Part shown: positions 1-10,533 of the stretch, one piece after another
Layout of the letters: each line of letters starts with the position of its first letter
How positions within the stretch are numbered: position 1 is the stretch's first letter
Assembly (NCBI GenBank): GCA_014281115.1
Contig: JACONQ010000017.1
Location: 2,108,001 to 2,172,000 of the forward strand
Direction: 5' to 3'
Origin: Laburnicola sp. R22_1
Taxonomy: Eukaryota; Ascomycota; Dothideomycetes; Pleosporales; Didymosphaeriaceae
DNA: 64,000 bases
Made by a program: the position numbers and the translations under genes
The notes under the pieces: model-generated
What the model was told of the DNA's origin: nothing
Databases searched by the model: none
What the model saw: only the letters and a program-made list of their open reading frames with translations

Positions 1-1745
1 GGCTTAAGGCTATATTAATTACCCTTTTAGGAAGCTTTAAGCTTGTTGCGGAGTTATTTTTTAATTATATAGGCCTCTTACTTTCTTTAAACTTTAATAG
101 CCTTTAGCTTACGCTTGCAAGCGCGCTTTACTTAAGCCTAAGCCTTTTTAAGGTGTTGCTATTATAAGAGGGCTTGCTTTTTAAGCTTACTTTACTTTCT
201 AAGCTAGGCCTAGATATTCTTTTAAAGCTATATTTTCTTCTTCTCTACGTCCTTTTATGCCTACTAGTTGCGAGCCCTCTAGACCTTAGCTAGTAACTAG
301 AAAATTACGCCACTATTATAATCCTCTAGCGTCTTAAGCACTAGGGCCTTACCCTACTAGCGGCGCTTACGCTTGTTAATAAGAGCCTCTTTAAGCTAAG
401 TATTTTTATACTTAAGAATTTAATTTTTTACTAAAATTAAGTAGAGTGTATATAAGAGTTTAGCAGCCTAAGACTTATAAATATCTTTAATAACTTAATA
501 TAATAAGCGCTTAAGTTTACGCTAGTTACTAGCGCTAAGGACTATTATACTGCTCTTACTTAAGCTAGGGCGCTTAGGCTTATAAGTTTTAAATTGCTTA
601 AGAATCCTGTTAGGATCTAAGAGCACAATCCTAGTAGCCTTAAAGGCCTTAAGAACTATTACTAATGTTAGTGTACGCTTCTAGACGGCCTAGAATATTC
701 TAAAAAAGTCCCTCTTTATAATACTAGAGAGGTCCTAGCAGGCGTCTATAAAGCTTATAAGGCTATTGCTATACAGGCTTATAAGAGGTCTAAAGACGCC
801 TATATCTAGCGGCTAAAGCATATAGGTACTATAAGGCAAAAATATTACTAGTAGGATCTTATTAGCGTTGCAAAAATTAATAAAATCCTTTATTATATAA
901 GATCTATACCTATTAACAATTAAGAGGTAGTATAATATCCTTGCCTTTGCCTTTGTCTTATAGCTAAACACCTATTTAAGCTAGCTAAGCCTAATATTAT
1001 TATTAGTCTATCCTAAGAGCGAGGAGGTAAAAAAAGTCTTATAGATTTTAGGGTTAAAATCCTAGAGCCAGGTGTCTTATACGTTGCTAGAGGCTGCCTA
1101 ATAAATAAGAGTAAGTATAAGGATAGAGCTGTTAGCGCAAATATAGGCTATTAAAGTTATTTACTTATAATTACTATTCTAAAGTATTAATTTAAACTTT
1201 CTACGCTTATATTGCTCGCAAGAAAAGACGCGCTTTAATTTAGAGAGAATTCTAATAAGAAATTCCTTCTTATCTATATCGTAAATATGGCGCGCGTTAA
1301 TGTTATATTGCTTGATTTTTTTAGCTAATAGCTTAAAGTATAGCGCGTAATTAAAGGCTAAATTAGCTCTATAGCATAAGGCGTTAATACTATATATCTA
1401 TTGCAATATTAAGTTAAGTTTGTAGCGCTTAATAAAGCGTAACAGCCAGCAAGTCCTAACGTATTTTCTAGCTATCTCTAACGCAAAGTTTTGTATTATA
1501 TAGCTTATAGGAGGTAGCCCTCGCGCTAAAAGGTCTTAAATATACTATACAAGCGTTGCTTCCTGCGTAGCGTTAAGTATTTGTTAATTTTTAAGCTTAC
1601 GCGCTATTAATTAGGTTTTATTATATGTGCCCCGCAACAAAGTTAACTAGCTAACCCTAAATCTTTTAGCAATTTCTGTATACGTAAAATGTTCTCCTAG
1701 TTTTAGCAATTTAATTGCCGCAAGAGCCTTGTCGTTTAGAGCCAT
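1..1745 (-). pseudogene. Broken pogo-type DDE transposase (relic A)
   Basis: Reading starts at the ATG complementary to 1743-1745 and gives MALNDKALAAIKLL, a psq-type helix-turn-helix start, before an early TAA. The frame is full of TAA/TAG stops in place of Gln and Trp codons. The DDE core is still recognisable: YDIDKKEF near 1290-1270 (first Asp kept), then LIVNRYRSY where the family has a VDGHGSH-like block (second Asp now Asn), then LQPLDIGVF near 800 (third Asp kept, codon preceded by A). A basic C-terminal region runs to the window edge. It resembles the transposase of element P more than those of C, D or E. It cannot make protein. Confidence 0.75.
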
Positions 1746-1834
1746 ATTAGTGGAGTTATGGTGGGTTGAATATTTCGCGATTTTGGTGGGGCGCGTGCAT
1801 TACGCGATAGCGTGCATTACGTGATCAAACACGT
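1..1834 (-). mobile_element. Relic A: RIP-degraded pogo-like DNA transposon, cut by the window edge
   Basis: The AT-rich block left of the HET gene is one old pogo-type (Tc1/mariner) element read on the minus strand. Its right end is placed at 1834, just before a TA at 1835-1836, because the complement then begins ACGTGTTTGATC, matching the ACGTG ends of other pogo elements in this window. Inside that end the motif CGTAATGCACGC occurs twice (about 1786-1823), followed inward by a CCCCACCA block. The left end lies outside the window, so no terminal-repeat pair or second target copy can be checked. Confidence 0.75.
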
Positions 1835-1907
1835 TAGCGAGGCCAAGATTCCCCACCTCATGACTCCAGATTGATAAATCACCATCATAACATAGATACC
1901 AAACAGT

Positions 1908-3980
1908 ATGTCAGCAACTTCGCCGCTTAGTTCCACCGTCCCACCGCGCGAAGATGCCGCCTACGAGCCGCTTGGCGACACCCTCTTCCGACTAACTTTG
2001 ACCCGCGAAAACAAGGCTGAAATCTTTGAATACGCGATATCCAAACTTTCCGACAACCAGAATGAAGCATCCCACATACTTGAGCAACTTGCGGCATGGA
2101 ATCCTTCCGTCGCATCTCAGTTCTCACAACGTTCCTCCACCACCATCCTCGGCACACCTTTCCGTCTCGTTTTCCCTAACTCGGCTCTGCCTTCTTTCTA
2201 CGAGACCGGCCTGTACGTACGCCAGTATCTCGCTATATCGTACTGCTGGCGTTCGGAAGAATTCTTACCAGAGGTATATGAACGGTTTGGTGACTGGCCT
2301 ATCAGCAAACCCTTCGTCGACGCCATTCTGAGCGATAAGGATCATCCACGCGAGGGTATCTGGATGGATCAACTGTGCATCCAGCAGACCTCCTCAATTG
2401 ATCAACAAAAATCTGTTGCTGCAATGGACATCATCTACCGGTCTTGCATACGGCTTATAGTCTTGCTAGAAGACGTTTTTCTCGATGAGCGCGAAGCAGC
2501 GCTGCATGAGAAATACGACCCTACCAAGAAGAAGTTTGATAGGGCCTGGATACCCGACGAAGGCGACAGAGATGTGTTCGTGAGTTTTTACCATAAGGTT
2601 AATGCTGCGCGTTGGTGGGAAAGAGCCTGGTGTTTCCATGAATTCAATGTCAATGAACCGTGGAGTGATAAGAGGCAGTGTAACATGATCCACAACGCTA
2701 CTTTCATCACCAATGGACCTGGAGGATCCACGGTGAAAATTAAATGGCTCAACCTTCAACTTATCATGGGGAGTGCTACACATGTACTTCCCGAGAAGGC
2801 TTACGATATAGTTAACGAGTTCAAGGGTCAGGGGATCTTCACTGGTATTGAGAGAAGGGATGATCCAGAAAAAGGGTTGAGGAGTAGTCTTATGGCGCGG
2901 CATAATGGTGTAAGTCAGAAGGGGTGTCTACATTTCGCCGACCGGCTGAGTATCACGATCAACATGTGTGGATTAGCGCTTGCGTATGTGGGACCAAAGC
3001 TGAAGAGCAAAGAAGAGCTTCTATTTCTCAGCTCATTGCTAGCCCTTGCTGCCGGGGAAGTCTACCCATTGAGCATGAGCGACGGAAAGTCACTTGAATT
3101 GAACGATAGGCCGAGCTGGCTGCAACGAAGCATTGCACCGGAAGATACCACAATCCCCAAATTCAAACTTGGAGGCGTCAATGGTATTCATCGCATATCA
3201 GAGCAGGAAATCAAGCTGAATATGATATTCTTTCACAGGATATGGGAAATTATCACGGATCAAGACCTTAAGCCTACGTACGAGATCTTCCCAGATATTA
3301 TACCAACTACGGAGCCGGCGAGGCATTTCCCGGAAGAAACCCCCACGGCCATAAATGTCGACATTAATGACAAGCTCCGCCGTCGATTTCTAGCTGGCTG
3401 TATTCTTTCTGGGCACTCATTCACTGCCAGGCTATGGAAACAGCTGAAGCGCGATGTTGTGGTCCCCAACTACAACACTGGCTTGTTTAAAGACCTGGCG
3501 CCCAACACCTCTCTACATACCGCAGCGTCCAAATTTATAGCACAACTCTTACCAGTATCAACGCTACTGAGCGTTCCGCCACCACCCGATTTCGCTCTCG
3601 AAGACGCCCATCTCTTTTTGACATGGCTTACCGACCCGCGATTCATGTACTATATCAGCATTGGCGTATTCCGTCTCCAATGCACTCTCACCAACGACCG
3701 AGCCTTCGTCACTGGTTTGTCGGTCAACGAGCACTCCAGAGACGGACCAGCTTGGGAACTACAAGCTGCTGTGCCAACTGACTTACTAAACACGACATGT
3801 ATACCGTTAAGGGTATGGATCTTGCGGCCTGTAAACAGTGAGCAGGGAGAGAGAAAGTGGAGACTGGTTGGAAAGGGATTATTACTTGGTGAACCGGATT
3901 TGATGAGCGAGGCCAGAACGAACGGGGCAAACAAGGATGCAGTAGTGACGTTGAAAGAGAGAACGGTCGTTGGTGGCTGA
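1908..3980 (+). CDS. HET-domain (heterokaryon incompatibility) protein
   Basis: A single 690-residue reading frame. The HET domain (PF06985) covers about residues 108-247: the opening block AISYCWRSEE at 109-118, the signature GIWMDQLCIQQ at 150-160, a following MDIIYRSC block at 173-180, and the closing WWERAWCFHEF at 237-247. HET proteins act in fungal non-self recognition, where allelic or non-allelic mismatch after hyphal fusion triggers cell death. The long C-terminal part (about 250-690) has no motif I recognise, which is usual in this family. No signal peptide or membrane segment is evident. The start at 1908 is the first ATG after the relic-A border, only about 70 bp from that element, so the promoter is very short or lies partly in transposon sequence. 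The frame is unbroken and lacks RIP-type stops. Which HET subfamily, and any partner gene, cannot be told from here. Confidence 0.9.
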   Translation: MSATSPLSSTVPPREDAAYEPLGDTLFRLTLTRENKAEIFEYAISKLSDNQNEASHILEQLAAWNPSVASQFSQRSSTTILGTPFRLVFPNSALPSFYETGLYVRQYLAISYCWRSEEFLPEVYERFGDWPISKPFVDAILSDKDHPREGIWMDQLCIQQTSSIDQQKSVAAMDIIYRSCIRLIVLLEDVFLDEREAALHEKYDPTKKKFDRAWIPDEGDRDVFVSFYHKVNAARWWERAWCFHEFNVNEPWSDKRQCNMIHNATFITNGPGGSTVKIKWLNLQLIMGSATHVLPEKAYDIVNEFKGQGIFTGIERRDDPEKGLRSSLMARHNGVSQKGCLHFADRLSITINMCGLALAYVGPKLKSKEELLFLSSLLALAAGEVYPLSMSDGKSLELNDRPSWLQRSIAPEDTTIPKFKLGGVNGIHRISEQEIKLNMIFFHRIWEIITDQDLKPTYEIFPDIIPTTEPARHFPEETPTAINVDINDKLRRRFLAGCILSGHSFTARLWKQLKRDVVVPNYNTGLFKDLAPNTSLHTAASKFIAQLLPVSTLLSVPPPPDFALEDAHLFLTWLTDPRFMYYISIGVFRLQCTLTNDRAFVTGLSVNEHSRDGPAWELQAAVPTDLLNTTCIPLRVWILRPVNSEQGERKWRLVGKGLLLGEPDLMSEARTNGANKDAVVTLKERTVVGG

Positions 3981-4000
3981 AGTCCATGCAGCAATGACTC

Positions 4001-4006
4001 AATAAA
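4001..4006 (+). terminator. Possible polyadenylation signal of the HET gene
   Basis: AATAAA lies 20 bp past the HET stop codon. Its position suits a 3' end signal, although fungal signals are loose and a hexamer match alone is weak. Confidence 0.35.
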
Positions 4007-4149
4007 ACAGTGATTGGCGTACTATCCGTCAGTTCTTCTGGTGCCTTCATGAAACCGCAGTCGCGCTATCGTCGGCCCGTAAGCCGCTTCATATATCCTC
4101 GGCCCATATCCAGAGCGTCGGCAATCATTCTAATTCATCTTAGTGGTCC

Positions 4150-4620
4150 ATGTTCAAAGCAACCCGACATACATGCACGTACCGGTCTTCAGCAACTACG
4201 AAGTTAGGCTACTCGCCAAAGACTGCTTCGCCGTTTCGCAAATACCAAGGCTCCTACCAAGCCGCCTATTCCGCTACCGAGTCATGTACTTACACTCTTC
4301 AGAATTCTATAGACTGGTCGGTTAGCAGTCTACCTTCAGCGCAGTTCTACTGGACGCGAACCAGCGCATTTGTTCCAGGGATGGGGACACCGGACACAAA
4401 TGCGACACTTCTGTTTGTCGCAAACGGAAATAAGTTGGAGAAAGGGTTTCATCAGCTGAGCGCATTGCTGAGGGAGGTGATTCAGGACAAGCTGCCGGGG
4501 TATAAGGAAGCTCCTTGGGATCGTACTGGGGAAGGGGTTAAGAGTTGGAGCTTCTTCACTAAGCCGCATGTCTTTGAGGCGTTCCTGAATGGAACCCACT
4601 TTCCTATTCCGGAGAATTAG
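4150..4620 (+). CDS. Hypothetical protein or gene fragment
   Basis: A frame of 156 codons downstream of the HET gene. The first 60 residues are Ser/Thr/Tyr-rich and do not look like a folded domain. From about residue 68 (YWTRTSAFVPGMG) to the end (FLNGTHFPIPEN) composition is more protein-like, with a possible helix EKGFHQLSALLREVIQDKL. I recognise no family. It could be the last exon of a gene whose upstream exons are lost or spliced differently, or a remnant of a longer gene. The minus strand also has an open frame across 4336-4713, so the coding strand is not certain. No RIP-type stops are seen. Confidence 0.35.
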   Translation: MFKATRHTCTYRSSATTKLGYSPKTASPFRKYQGSYQAAYSATESCTYTLQNSIDWSVSSLPSAQFYWTRTSAFVPGMGTPDTNATLLFVANGNKLEKGFHQLSALLREVIQDKLPGYKEAPWDRTGEGVKSWSFFTKPHVFEAFLNGTHFPIPEN

Positions 4621-5153
4621 TATTGGTGACCTACTAGGGGATTTTCTTTGTTGAAAGCTTTTTGCAAGTATTTTCACGATGTTTTCGGTCTTTTTTATCA
4701 TGTGGGAGGGCATGAGGTGGCCAGCATATATTATTCAGTCTCCATGAATGGTATGAATCATGTTTGCTGTATAAGCCGGCCTTATTCCAAGGTTTGTGCG
4801 GAGATCATCTACTACGGTACCCGATGAGACAGCAAGAGAGATCCGCCTTGTTGAGCATACGGATCTGATAACTCGATTGCCTTATTAATCCGTCTTTCAG
4901 GATTAGATTCGGTGATTACCGCGCGATTATGGCATGGTGCTCATGGACTGACTCACATTCCGCTTGCAAATTTTATTAATGTTACACAAACTACTCGCTT
5001 GTATGTATGAAACCTACCGCGTGACTCACTGGATTGTTGAATTGCTATTTCCGCAAACGGCGAAGCCACAAAGCAGGCTAGCAATACAATAGAAAGAACA
5101 CTTCTTGCCATCCGATCATCTCTAACTCTCCTCACAAAGTCGGAATTGTCAAA
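4621..5153. other. Intergenic, gene island
   Basis: Mixed-composition sequence between the hypothetical frame and the MAPEG-like gene. I see no convincing frame, RNA gene or repeat. The last 100 bases presumably hold the promoter of the gene at 5154. Confidence 0.5.
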
Positions 5154-5763
5154 ATGCTCGAATACTGGACCTCCGCGTGCCGCATGTACAACAAGTACAA
5201 CTACTCAATCTATGGAATCATCCTCATCTGGGTGGGATTCTCGATCGCGCCGCGCTTATATGCGTGGGGAAAACAGCTTCTCTTACCCACAGCAAGTCAT
5301 ACCCAAGTTTATTCATTTATAATGCGGACGTTAATCATACCCAATAGATCAATCGCGTCAGGAGTGCCGATAACGTCGAACACGAACAGCCGGAGAAGAG
5401 CGGCGACGCGGAATCGTTGATGAAGTTCGCCGCATTCAAAGCATCTTGCAGGGACAGTATCGAAATCTTTCCGCTCTTCGTCGCGGCCGTAACTATGGGG
5501 ACAATCGCGGACTTGGGGTCTTGTGAGTACTTCTTCAGGTGACATCGCATCAAGATCCGACACTGACTAGAGCAGTTGAACTGAACACTTTTGTCGTTGC
5601 TTTTACTCTACCTAGAATCATAGACGCGGGTCTCTGTGCCTATTACGGGCCGCAAACTTGGCTTAGGAATCTGTTCTTTTCATTGATCCCGTATGGTTTC
5701 GCATGCTGGGCTCTCTATGAGGCAGCTTGGGAGCTATCTAACAGAATTGTTTTCACTCTTTGA
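5154..5763 (+). CDS. MAPEG-family membrane protein, three exons
   Basis: Exons are placed at 5154-5291, 5348-5522 and 5576-5763, giving about 166 residues, the usual MAPEG size (PF01124: eicosanoid and glutathione metabolism enzymes of membranes). Exon 1 encodes a hydrophobic first helix (SIYGIILIWVGFSIAPRLY). Exon 2 starts INRVRSADN, resembling the NPR/R-rich loop of the family, then FKASCRDSIEIFPLFVAAV, matching the A-x-x-N/D-x-x-E-x-F-P-x-F helix. Exon 3 gives LPRIIDAGLCAYYG and WLRNLFFSLIPYG, the third and fourth helices. Intron 2 (5523-5575) is GT-AG with a CTGAC branch site nine bases before the acceptor. Intron 1 (5292-5347) fits only as a GC-AG intron (donor GCAAGT). Both junctions keep frame (phases 0 and 1). 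No stop interrupts the joined frame. Substrate and partner cannot be inferred. The exon model was built by eye. Confidence 0.75.
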
Positions 5764-6215
5764 TTCAGTCAGGCCCGCCATATGGGATTGATTGACCGTG
5801 GATGTAGAGGATTGAGAAGGGGCTGGAGACGAACGCAACAGAGTCTCAATATTTTCGTAGACAACAAACTAAACCATTAGTCTTTACGCAGTCGCTAGTA
5901 ATGCTATATCCTGGAATTACACCCCAGGTTCAGATTTTCGTGACCGTGGGAAGCAATGTAAATCAGACACAGCCGAAAGCGGCAATGTAAGACAAAGAGC
6001 GCGTCGATGAGACCGCAGTTCACTGCCAAGCCTTCGGCTATTCCGTACTGAGACTAGCCCAAATTAAGCGAGCACTCCCACATTCCCCGAACACGACGAC
6101 CACGTCGTCCTTTACGTGCGCACAACATTCGCATTGACTACGATACCATAGTGGGTAATTTTTAACCAGCGGCATTCACTCGTTTATCGGCAATCGCTCT
6201 CGCCTACCGAACACA
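5764..6215. other. Intergenic, gene island
   Basis: About 450 bases between the MAPEG-like stop and the L6-like start. No frame or RNA gene was recognised. It must contain the 3' end of one gene and the promoter of the next. I looked for the extra N-terminal exon expected for L6 and found none. Confidence 0.45.
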
Positions 6216-6822
6216 ATGACGGGTCAACAATTCTCCAAGTACTACCCTGCCGAAGAGGACGCCCAGATGAAGAAGGTGTGTACATACCGAGAACAAAAGA
6301 GTACATGTGCTCTGTGAACTGCACTAAAAGCCATAGGCTCGAAAGACCGCTCACCCCACCAAGTACCGTACCTCGCTCCAGCCAGGCACGGTACTCATCC
6401 TGCTTTCCGGTCGCTTTAGAGGCAAGCGCGTCATTCTTCTACGACAGCTCTCTCAAGGTGTCCTACTTATCACTGGCCCTTTCAAGTCCAATGGTGTTCC
6501 GCTGCGGCGCGTCAACCACCGTTACGTCATCGCGACTTCTACTTCAGTCGACGTGGCTGGAGTTGACGATGATGTGCTGGATCGTGTGTGCAAGGACGAG
6601 TACTGGGCGCGAGAGAAGAAGGACGGCAAAGGCGAGGATGAGTTTTTCCAGGATGGCGAAGCCACGCACAAGAAAGAGATGGATCCACAGCGCATTGAAG
6701 ACCAAAAGAAGGTTGACAAGGCTATCATCGCCAACATTCGCAAGGTTCCGGATCTAGAGTCGTACTTGGCCACAAACTTTAGCCTTAGAGGCGACGAGAA
6801 GCCGCATGAAATGGTGTTCTAG
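6216..6822 (+). CDS. 60S ribosomal protein L6-like (eL6), two exons
   Basis: Exon 1 (6216-6275) ends in SKYYPAEEDAQMKK. A 61-bp GT-AG intron (6276-6336) follows, and exon 2 (6337-6822) runs to the stop, about 181 residues in all. Exon 2 carries the L6 core: SLQPGTVLILLSGRFRGKRV, then LLITGPFKSNGVPLRRVN, then RYVIATSTSVDVAG, and the C-terminal SYLATNFSLRGDEKPHEMVF. eL6 is a large-subunit ribosomal protein. Compared with fungal L6 as I know it (about 200 residues) the N-terminus is short, lacking the usual basic stretch before KYYPAE. Either an upstream exon is missed or this is a shortened paralogue. The frame is intact with no RIP-type stops, so it may be expressed. Identity of the family is firm; whether it is the cell's working copy is not. 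Confidence 0.85.
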
Positions 6823-8255
6823 GGCCGTTAAGGCGTGCACAAGGGCATTCCTTTTTCCGTATTGAGACTCATCAAAATTCACAAGATACCCACCCGGCGT
6901 AGGTGCTAGGCGTCACAGAACTAAAACAACCAAATTACTGGACGTATGCGTCTTGCCTGAAGACGGACCTACATCTTACGCGACATACTGACCGGTTAAC
7001 ACTATATTGGTAGACAATGATTCGATTGGAATGGCGTTTCGACTCACTGTGTGTAAGACTCGTCACCCTTACAATATGTCGCATGGCGTAGATTGGCTGT
7101 ACCAAGACTAGTAAAACCCCGTGTAGCCATCTAGAACATGTTCAAAGCGGATGTAACGACACAATAGCCGGCTTTTCTCTGGCAAACGTACAACAGCCCC
7201 CATGTGATAGAGTACTTGCTCTTGTTGTTAGTGAAGATTCGTCTCGTTCAACCATCAACCCCGCATTAGTGACGAAGCGCAGCTAGGCTTCCAAGCACCA
7301 CACACCAATCAAACATTTGAATCCCTTCAAACAAGCATCCTTCTCCCTGTCCCTATACAATTGCATAATCGATTCGTTCCCGAAATACCTATGAGCAATG
7401 GAGACGAATAAGCGAAAACCCGGACCTGTTAACAACCACCGCTCAATTGATACATGGTAGAAGATAAAATCGCTGCTATTAAATACAAGAAAATGAGAGG
7501 GTCCACTAGACTGACGTGCTCAATGAATGCTACCCACGGATGGTGGCGTGGAATGTGGACAGATTGATCGTTAGCGAGAATATCACGTGACTTCCAAGCA
7601 TCAATGGATCCAATGATCGGTCATTCTGCAGTACACCTGCTGATATCCCGATGGAAATAACTACACCCTGGTTTTGCCCCATAGATGCATGGAAGACCCG
7701 ATAGGGAAATTCCGAGACCCAGAGCCAAATATATCTCATCGGACAAACGCCTTAACAGTGTCATGTGAATGCATACAACCCGACTCTCCGTGTGGGAGAC
7801 CTTGGTGATTTACAACTTTGTGAATTGAGATGTATACTCATGATTTTTCTCTAATAGGTTATCGCCAAGTCCGTGGGACAGGCTCTAATCATTTGTTACT
7901 ACGTAGCTACGCTGAAGGTGACTTCACTGCAACAATGAACTTTTGTCGCTGGGTGTAAATGCTCTGGCCCGTCAATTCTGTACATATCCGAAGCGTCTCA
8001 TCACTGACCAAGTCCTTGCAGGCTGGATTTAGACTCTCCACGGGGCGTACCCATACGAGGTCCGTATACGGAGAAGGCTGGGGGTTGGATTCACAGCCAC
8101 GGTGCTTCTTGGACAACACTGCGCAGGCTCACTACGCCTCCGGATATGTACACTGTACAGTTACTCTCTCCGTAGAGGCCGCCTAGAACTTCTCGGTCAA
8201 GGAACCGGACTCGGCTTTTTCTAGCATCTTCCCACAGTTAGCGTCTCCAACGTAT
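6823..8255. other. Gene-free stretch at the right edge of the island
   Basis: About 1.4 kb of normal-composition sequence. Short open frames (for example minus 7530-7739 and 7907-8119) show nothing protein-like. No tRNA, TIR or LTR was found. Composition switches abruptly to AT-rich after a short repeated GTAGTACAGCC motif at about 8259-8281. Confidence 0.45.
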
Positions 8256-8470
8256 TGTAGTACAGCCCGTAGTACAGCCTATACTATAGCCTATAAGGTA
8301 TAAAAATATAGCTATTCTCTAAACTATAGCGTAGCTATAATTATATATATTTTAGTCTATAGTATAGCTCTATAGTAGTTTTTTTTAGAGGACTGCTTTC
8401 CTTTCTTAAAGGATTAAATTTAATTATATAACTTTATTATATAACTTTACTTAACCTTATTATATATATT

Positions 8471-8571
8471 ATTAAATAACTACCTAGGGGTAGAATAACA
8501 AAGGCTTTTATCTTAAATAACATAATAAAAAAGTAGAGCCCTACTTAGTAATTAAAAAGAGCGTATAAAAG
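8471..8571 (+). repeat. Dispersed terminal-type repeat, copy 1
   Basis: Forward copy of a repeat with the core AACTACCTAGGGGTAG and, further in, CTACTTAGTAATTAAAAAG. Its outer TGTGACG end is degraded. It faces copy 2 across about 60 bp, making an imperfect inverted pair. Confidence 0.65.
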
Positions 8572-8630
8572 ATAAACCTTATTATATAATAAGGTTGTAT
8601 AAATAGGTTGTATAATATCTATGGTTTTTC

Positions 8631-8745
8631 TTATTATTACCTTTTTACGTCTTTTTAATTACTAAGCAAGGGGCTCTGCTTTTTTATTATGTTATTTAAG
8701 ATAAAAGCCTTTGTTATCCTCCTTCTAAATAGATAAATTAACGCT
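8631..8745 (-). repeat. Dispersed terminal-type repeat, copy 2
   Basis: Reverse copy containing AATTACTAAGCAAGGGGCTC. With copy 1 it forms a hairpin-like unit of about 275 bp that could be a MITE. Confidence 0.65.
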
Positions 8746-9827
8746 ATATATAATATCTATATATAGTATATAAGTTACTATAAACTATACTATAATTATA
8801 AACTATGTTAGCTTGTTAAGTACTTTTTTAACCTTTTTTTAGTTTAAGATTAAAGTAGATTAAGATAGAAAGGTTATTATATACTATATATAGCATTTAT
8901 TTCTAATTAAAGACTAATCTTAAATACTACCTAATAACGTAATAATAGTTTAAACTTACTTACACCTTATCTATACCTTATAAACTTCTAACCTATATAA
9001 GATTTACTTATACTATACATAGCACACCTAGCTTATTACTACTACTATTATTAGTTATCTACGCTTACACGCTACTTACATAGCGTACTCGCTTAAATAA
9101 GCTAACCTAATAGTAATAATAGTAATAATAGCTAAAAGGATCTTATAGATCTATATAACACTTTTACTACTTTACAGCTTATTAATAAAGATCTTATTAT
9201 CTACCTTTTATCTCTTCTATTAGATTTTATTACTAACAAAGAGCAATTACGTCTACTAATATAGAAATATAATTATTCTATTCTTAGTAAACTAAACTAG
9301 CTACTAACCTAACTAGTAGATAAGAATAGCCTTATAAATGGTTAAGTATAATTATTCCTTATGCTAAGCAAGCTTATAGATAGAATAGAACTCTAGTATA
9401 GTTATTATTTAAGTAATAGTTATATAGAACTTTACTATATACTTTTAGTATTAGTAAGTACCTTAGCGTTAGTAAGGTCACTATTAATACCTAGATAGAT
9501 AGTAGGGCAGGGAGCTATAGTAATAATAAGAGATTTATTAAGGACAATCTTAATATAGTAATAGAGTAATAGTATATCTAGTATATATTAATCTTATCCT
9601 ACTTATAAGAAATAGTACGTATTTATTAATATATTAACTTATATTATTTGCAATAATTAGAATAGTAGTTTACAACTTAAGATAGTAAAAAAAATAGCTT
9701 ATAGCATAGCTGTGCTAAAGTTATATCTTCCTTAAAGTTCTAAGTAGCCTCCTTATAAAAATTTTACTTATAGGAGCCTTAAGCTAAGACTACTAAGCTT
9801 GCTTAGCAGTTTAAACGCGCTTTTTTT

Positions 9828-9943
9828 ATTATTACGTTTTTACGCCTTTTTTAATTACTAAGTAGGGGCTCTGCTTTTTTGTTATATTATTTAAGATAAA
9901 AACCTTTATCGTCCTTCTCCTAGGTAGATAAAATAACGTCACA
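9828..9943 (-). repeat. Dispersed terminal-type repeat, copy 3
   Basis: Reverse copy ending AACGTCACA, the outer boundary inferred from several copies. Its interior holds AATTACTAAGTAGGGGCTC. Confidence 0.65.
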
Positions 9944-10419
9944 TAAACTATAATTTATTATTTATATAGAAATTGCTTTCTTACTTACTTATAAGTACGT
10001 ATAAAGTAGTATATATATCTATCTAAGCTATTAATAAATAAAAAATTAAAATTAGACTTTCTATCTTACAATCTTTATCTTCTATTAAGAGGAAAGCAGA
10101 GAAAGTATATATCCGGTTTCTTTTCGCTTCTATTTTAAATAGATAAAACAGCTAGCCTATACTAGGCCTCTAAACTTAACTATTGAATCTTATGGGCTCT
10201 AAACTTAAGATCCTATTTCTAAATATAAAATAAGAATGCTTAATATATATTACATTCTCTACAACTTACTTATATAATTAAGTATAATTATTTTAGTTAG
10301 TTTACTATGCATAAGCGTACTTATATTATATAATATTTTCTAGTACTATAAAAAAGTATTAAAAATATATTAATTTAATTATATGGTTTTTAATTAGAGT
10401 AACGTAGCTTTTAAAGCTA

Positions 10420-10533
10420 TGTAACATTAATTAAATCTATTTAGAGATAGAATAACAAAGGCTTTTATATTAAATAATATAATAAAAATAGAGCCCCCTA
10501 CTTAGTAATTAAAAAGAGTGTAAAAAGGTAGTA
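10420..10533 (+). repeat. Dispersed terminal-type repeat, copy 4, broken by C1
   Basis: Forward copy beginning TGTAACATTAA (a decayed TGTGACGTTAA). Similarity to copy 7 resumes after the C1 insertion (TAATTATAAAAAAAGC against TAATTACAAAAAAAG), so C1 landed inside it and the repeat is the outer edge of a longer element extending right. Confidence 0.65.

Larger units (their letters stand above)
8256..10419. other. AT-rich relic sequence without recognisable gene
   Basis: Dense TAA/TAG in all frames, characteristic of RIP-degraded repeats. It contains three copies of the dispersed TGTGACGTTAA repeat (8471-8571, 8631-8745, 9828-9943). The stretch between them gives no recognisable protein. Confidence 0.6.

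Noticed and set aside
1927..3994. Several frames overlapping the HET gene on both strands
   Set aside because: Shadows of the long frame, which has a clear HET domain.
7907..8119. Minus-strand frame with RGCESNPQPSPYTDLV and a possible tRNA-like GGTTGGATTC nearby
   Set aside because: No cloverleaf can be built around the T-loop-like string, and the peptide matches no family I know.
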